A DNA stretch of 12,068 bases, from assembly GCF_002999335.1 (NCBI RefSeq), contig NW_020312331.1, positions 1 to 12,068 of the forward strand, given 5' to 3'. A program made the position numbers and the translations under genes. Below the pieces are notes generated by a model, which was not told the DNA's origin, ran no database searches, and worked only from the letters and a program-made list of their open reading frames with translations. This stretch comes from Cyclospora cayetanensis. Its lineage: Eukaryota; Apicomplexa; Conoidasida; Eucoccidiorida; Eimeriidae. Positions 9,699-12,068 of this stretch are shown piece after piece (positions within the stretch are counted from its first letter, which is position 1; each line of letters opens with the position of its first letter).

Positions 9699-10652
9699 TT
9701 GAGGTGTCTACGTGCCGGGAAGTACCTTATGTCAGTGACATCGGGGGGTGGCACTGCGTCGGTTTTACAGCTGGAGGCCAGACCGCGACTGCAAGATGCG
9801 TCTACAGGCCCTGAGAGCTTACACATGTGGATGTCCGTGAAATTGTTTCTGCCAGTCTATCGAACAGGACAGTCAAAGATAATCGAGGCCAAAATCCGCA
9901 AGGATAATACGAAATATTTACGTACCTTGCATCCAACATTCTAAAAAGTATTACTAGACGTAGGAAGCCTTCACAGAGCAGCGTCCGAAGGGACTTTTCT
10001 AGACAACTCCCTACACCGTTGATACGTAGAGGATTCTTGTATTACCATATGGGATTAGATGCGTCCGTATGGCGAGTTCGCCCCGCTCGTATTTAGCCCC
10101 CGCAACAATTTTAGCCTAGTTACGGCTGACTGTGTAATCACAGACTACGAGATTAAAAACGTCTTACTGCAAATTTAAACAGGGAGGCTTCGCTACACAG
10201 TGTAAATACTCCTGATAGTTAGTGATCAACCGGCCCGCGGTTCAAGAGCATTGAACAACCCTTTACTAAATAATGGAACACAAAGAAGTATTCAGTGTTG
10301 CACCATGGTGTGACAAGTTTAAGGCTCCACTGTAGGTCCAAATGAACCTACAGAGGTGCCTTAACTTCAAGGCTTTGCATTGCTTTCACTAGCACGCAGT
10401 ATGTGCAGTATGGGGACATCGAAGGTGTACGCTGATCTCTGAGTTGTATGCGTTGTGCCGTTTGCCACGTAGCACTACAAAAAAAGGTTAATAAGCAGAT
10501 ACGGGAAGCTTTACAGCACATGGCGCTCTGTTTATCGATATTTCACGCGCTTCAACCAACTTTTAGGTACTCACAGTAGGCAGCATGGATGAAGCGGGAT
10601 GAGCACGTTCAGTAAGCAGGATACGCCAGAAAGCTTCCGTGAAAGGTCAAAA
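9699..10652. other. Intergenic region between convergent 3' ends
   Basis: AT-richer, with stop codons frequent in all frames and no exon I can support. It must hold the 3' untranslated regions and poly(A) sites of PDE-1 (+) and of the reverse-strand gene. The only clear structure is the hairpin at 10319-10364. A good-looking reverse-strand donor (CTACT|GTGAGT, near 10572) lies past the TAG stop at 10653 and is out of frame with the proposed exon. Confidence 0.5.
10319..10364. repeat. Imperfect hairpin, 19-bp arms, 8-nt loop
   Basis: Arms 10319-10337 and 10346-10364 are reverse complements with two internal mismatches (10326/10357 T-T and 10329/10354 A-A). The core CTGTAGGT/ACCTACAG and the outer TTAAGGC/GCCTTAA pair fully. 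The loop is CCAAATGA. It lies between the PDE-1 stop and the end of the reverse-strand gene, so it could fold in either 3' untranslated region or be a small-RNA precursor. Confidence 0.7.
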
Positions 10653-11391
10653 CTAAAGCCCGAAGAAAGACCTGTCAACTCCGGATACAGGGGCCTCTGC
10701 CTCAGATTCACTGCATGAGAACGAACTAGCGGAAGCGGCTGGCCCTTCCGGTATGCTATCAGCTGCAACAGACAACAATCCATACAAAATGTTGACCTTG
10801 GAAGTGGAATTGGGGTACTGTAGCTAGCGGTACAGTAAAGGGTTCGCACTGGAAAACTGCCACGTGATCTGCAATCTTACCTTTTTCCTGACCTCCTGTA
10901 TCCCGGGGCTCTTTCTCTTCTTCCGTCCTCTCGACTCTGCCCCTGACTTCGCTGACAGTCCCTGCTTCTCTATTTGGATTAGCTGACATCGTTCCAGTGC
11001 TTTGACCGGTTTTTCTACCACCATCGCTTACATCGAGGGGCATAGATGATGATGCCACATCAACTGAACTTACTTTGACAGCTGGGCACAGCCCGTTTGC
11101 TGTGGCGTTGCACTCGCCAATTTTGGCAGCTGCCGAGTTAACGTTAATAGACAAAAGAGCTCCGCTTTTTTTGTCGTTTCCAACAAGTTGGCTACCTTCC
11201 ACAGAAGCTGTTAAATCTTCGTCTACACCTGAATCAACCGAAATGCGCTGGAAAGGAGATGCCTTGCTGGCTTCACCGTCAGTTGTGGCGGAAAGGTTTG
11301 CATGGCTTTGCTGGTCTCGTGGGGTTGCATGTAACACTGTCGCTGGAGGGATTGCCAGCTGAGCAGAATAAGCTCCTGTGATATTCGACAT
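10653..11391 (-). CDS. Low-complexity acidic/Ser-rich protein, two exons; separate gene or PDE-2 tail
   Basis: Exon 11391-10881 opens at ATG (MSNITGAYSAQLAIPPATV) and encodes 170 residues rich in Ala, Ser, Thr, Glu and Gly, ending EPRDTGGQEK; an in-frame stop lies upstream. Donor AAAAG|GTAAGA at 10881/10880, phase 1. Acceptor TCTGTTGCAG leads to exon 10762-10653, which completes an Ala codon, reads DSIPEGPAASASS and a Ser/Glu/Ala-rich stretch, and stops at TAG (10653-10655). Intron 118 bp; total 206 residues. The two exons share composition and frame, which supports them. No domain, signal peptide or membrane segment is visible. Only 110 bp separate the ATG from the PDE-2 stop, and a phase-1 splice from 11531 to 11375 would join them in frame, so this may be a disordered C-terminal extension of PDE-2. 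Confidence 0.55.
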
Positions 11392-11501
11392 TTGGTGTGA
11401 ACCCGGTCTTTTTCCTTTTAACCCACTTTATAATCAACTGTAATGTGTATTATACAGGCCATAGTTCTATGCAACTAAGCTAAAATTTACCTGAAAGCCA
11501 G

Positions 11502-12068
11502 TCACCGAGTGCCTACGCGTGCATACTTACTTTCATCGTGCATAGGGCAATTTGTGAGTCGTTTTAAACGGGAGCACTTGCATTTACAGCTGCAACGCAC
11601 ATTTAGGCCCAGCAACCTTTCCTTGTACAGAGCCCTCCACAATGATATATACGGCTTATAAGTGTAGCGATTTGACTATGCTGGTACCCTGCAAACACTG
11701 GCACCTATAAATGGAACCGAGTGAGGCCCCAAGCCGCTCGACAGACCTCTTAGTTACCAAAACTGACGCTTTCAGGCCATCGTCCCTTGTAAGCATGGAA
11801 ACATCGAGCATGTGAGACCTCCCCTGCAGACATTTGAGGCAGCAATACAGTACAGTGAAGAAAAGTTCCAACTTAATGAAGCATCGAAGTAGAATTATCA
11901 AGACTACGAGATATGGAAGCAGGGTGCTGAAACATGGCTGTGCGGCACCCACAGAAATTAATGGCAATCCCCACCTGTAAGGTAGCCTCTTGTTCACGCA
12001 CAGGCTGAGGAAAAACGATCAACTGCTCTGCCTCGCCAAGCTTTTCCCACTGCTCGCAGTTGTCATCC
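11502..12068 (-). CDS. Second cyclic nucleotide phosphodiesterase (PDE-2), 3' end only, paralogue of PDE-1
   Basis: Partial: the 5' part, including the catalytic site, is beyond 12068. Proposed exons on the reverse strand: 12068-11975, 11823-11747 (or 11823-11705), 11589-11502. The first encodes 31 residues with NCEQWEKLGEAEQ to EATLQ, which align without gaps over 29 residues with the end of PDE-1 exon 14 (shared N, W, L, F, V and L). The next, after TGTCTGCAG, starts GRSHMLDVSMLT against GKAHVLDITLLT. The last, after CGTTGCAG, starts CKCKCSRLKRLTNC against CKCPCCRAGNVAC and stops at TGA 11502-11504. Intron positions and phases (0, then 2) match PDE-1. The middle exon's donor is uncertain (AG|GTCTGT or AG|GTGCCA, both phase 2). 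If its perfect GTAAGT at 11530 is used, the gene continues into the exons at 11375-10653. Function is inferred from paralogy alone. Confidence 0.6.

Noticed and set aside
9614..9814. Exon 16 read in the frame that stays open to 9814
   Set aside because: That frame would need a direct phase-0 splice from 9045 and has no match in the paralogue; the phase-2 frame has the matching CKCxC.
10571..10849. Reverse-strand open frame of 92 codons
   Set aside because: It overlaps the second small exon in another frame and runs through its acceptor; the spliced phase-1 frame fits the first exon's composition better.

Overview
The window looks like nuclear DNA of an intron-rich protist, most likely an apicomplexan and probably coccidian. 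Coding segments are short (about 40-260 bp, one of 830 bp). They are joined by GT-AG introns of roughly 75-830 bp, with donors mostly of the GTAAG/GTGAG/GTGCG type and pyrimidine-rich acceptors ending in CAG. The main gene fuses a polytopic membrane module to a class I cyclic nucleotide phosphodiesterase (PDE) domain, an architecture known from apicomplexan PDEs. Species cannot be fixed from this window. There are none of the CAG/homopolymer tracts common in Eimeria genes. No operon, transposon, tRNA, rRNA or CRISPR was seen.

Layout. (1) 1-2802: about 2.8 kb with no coding region I can defend; it presumably holds the upstream intergenic region, promoter and 5' leader, with small inverted repeats near 1130 and 2513-2560. 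A 30-codon upstream ORF lies at 2803-2892. (2) 3063-9698 (+): a membrane-bound 3',5'-cyclic nucleotide PDE, here called PDE-1, rebuilt as 16 exons and about 940 residues. It has a Ser-rich cytosolic N-terminus, six or seven membrane segments, a linker, the full HD-type catalytic domain with its metal ligands and purine-binding Gln, and a short Cys-rich tail. (3) 9699-10652: non-coding; its notable content is a strong imperfect hairpin at 10319-10364. (4) 10653-11391 (-): two spliced low-complexity acidic/Ser-rich exons, either a small gene or the C-terminal tail of the next gene. (5) 11502-12068 (-): the 3' end of a second PDE (PDE-2), cut by the window edge.

The most interesting result is that the last exons of PDE-1 (+) and the exons entering from the right edge (-) are homologous exon by exon. 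The helix residues before the last introns match, G[KR][AS]H[VM]LD[IV][ST][LM]LT follows, and both end in a CKCxC tail, with the intron positions and phases shared. The locus is therefore an inverted, tail-to-tail pair of PDE paralogues, and the right-hand one is recognisable only through this comparison. Together they would degrade cAMP and/or cGMP at a membrane. Substrate preference cannot be read from the sequence.
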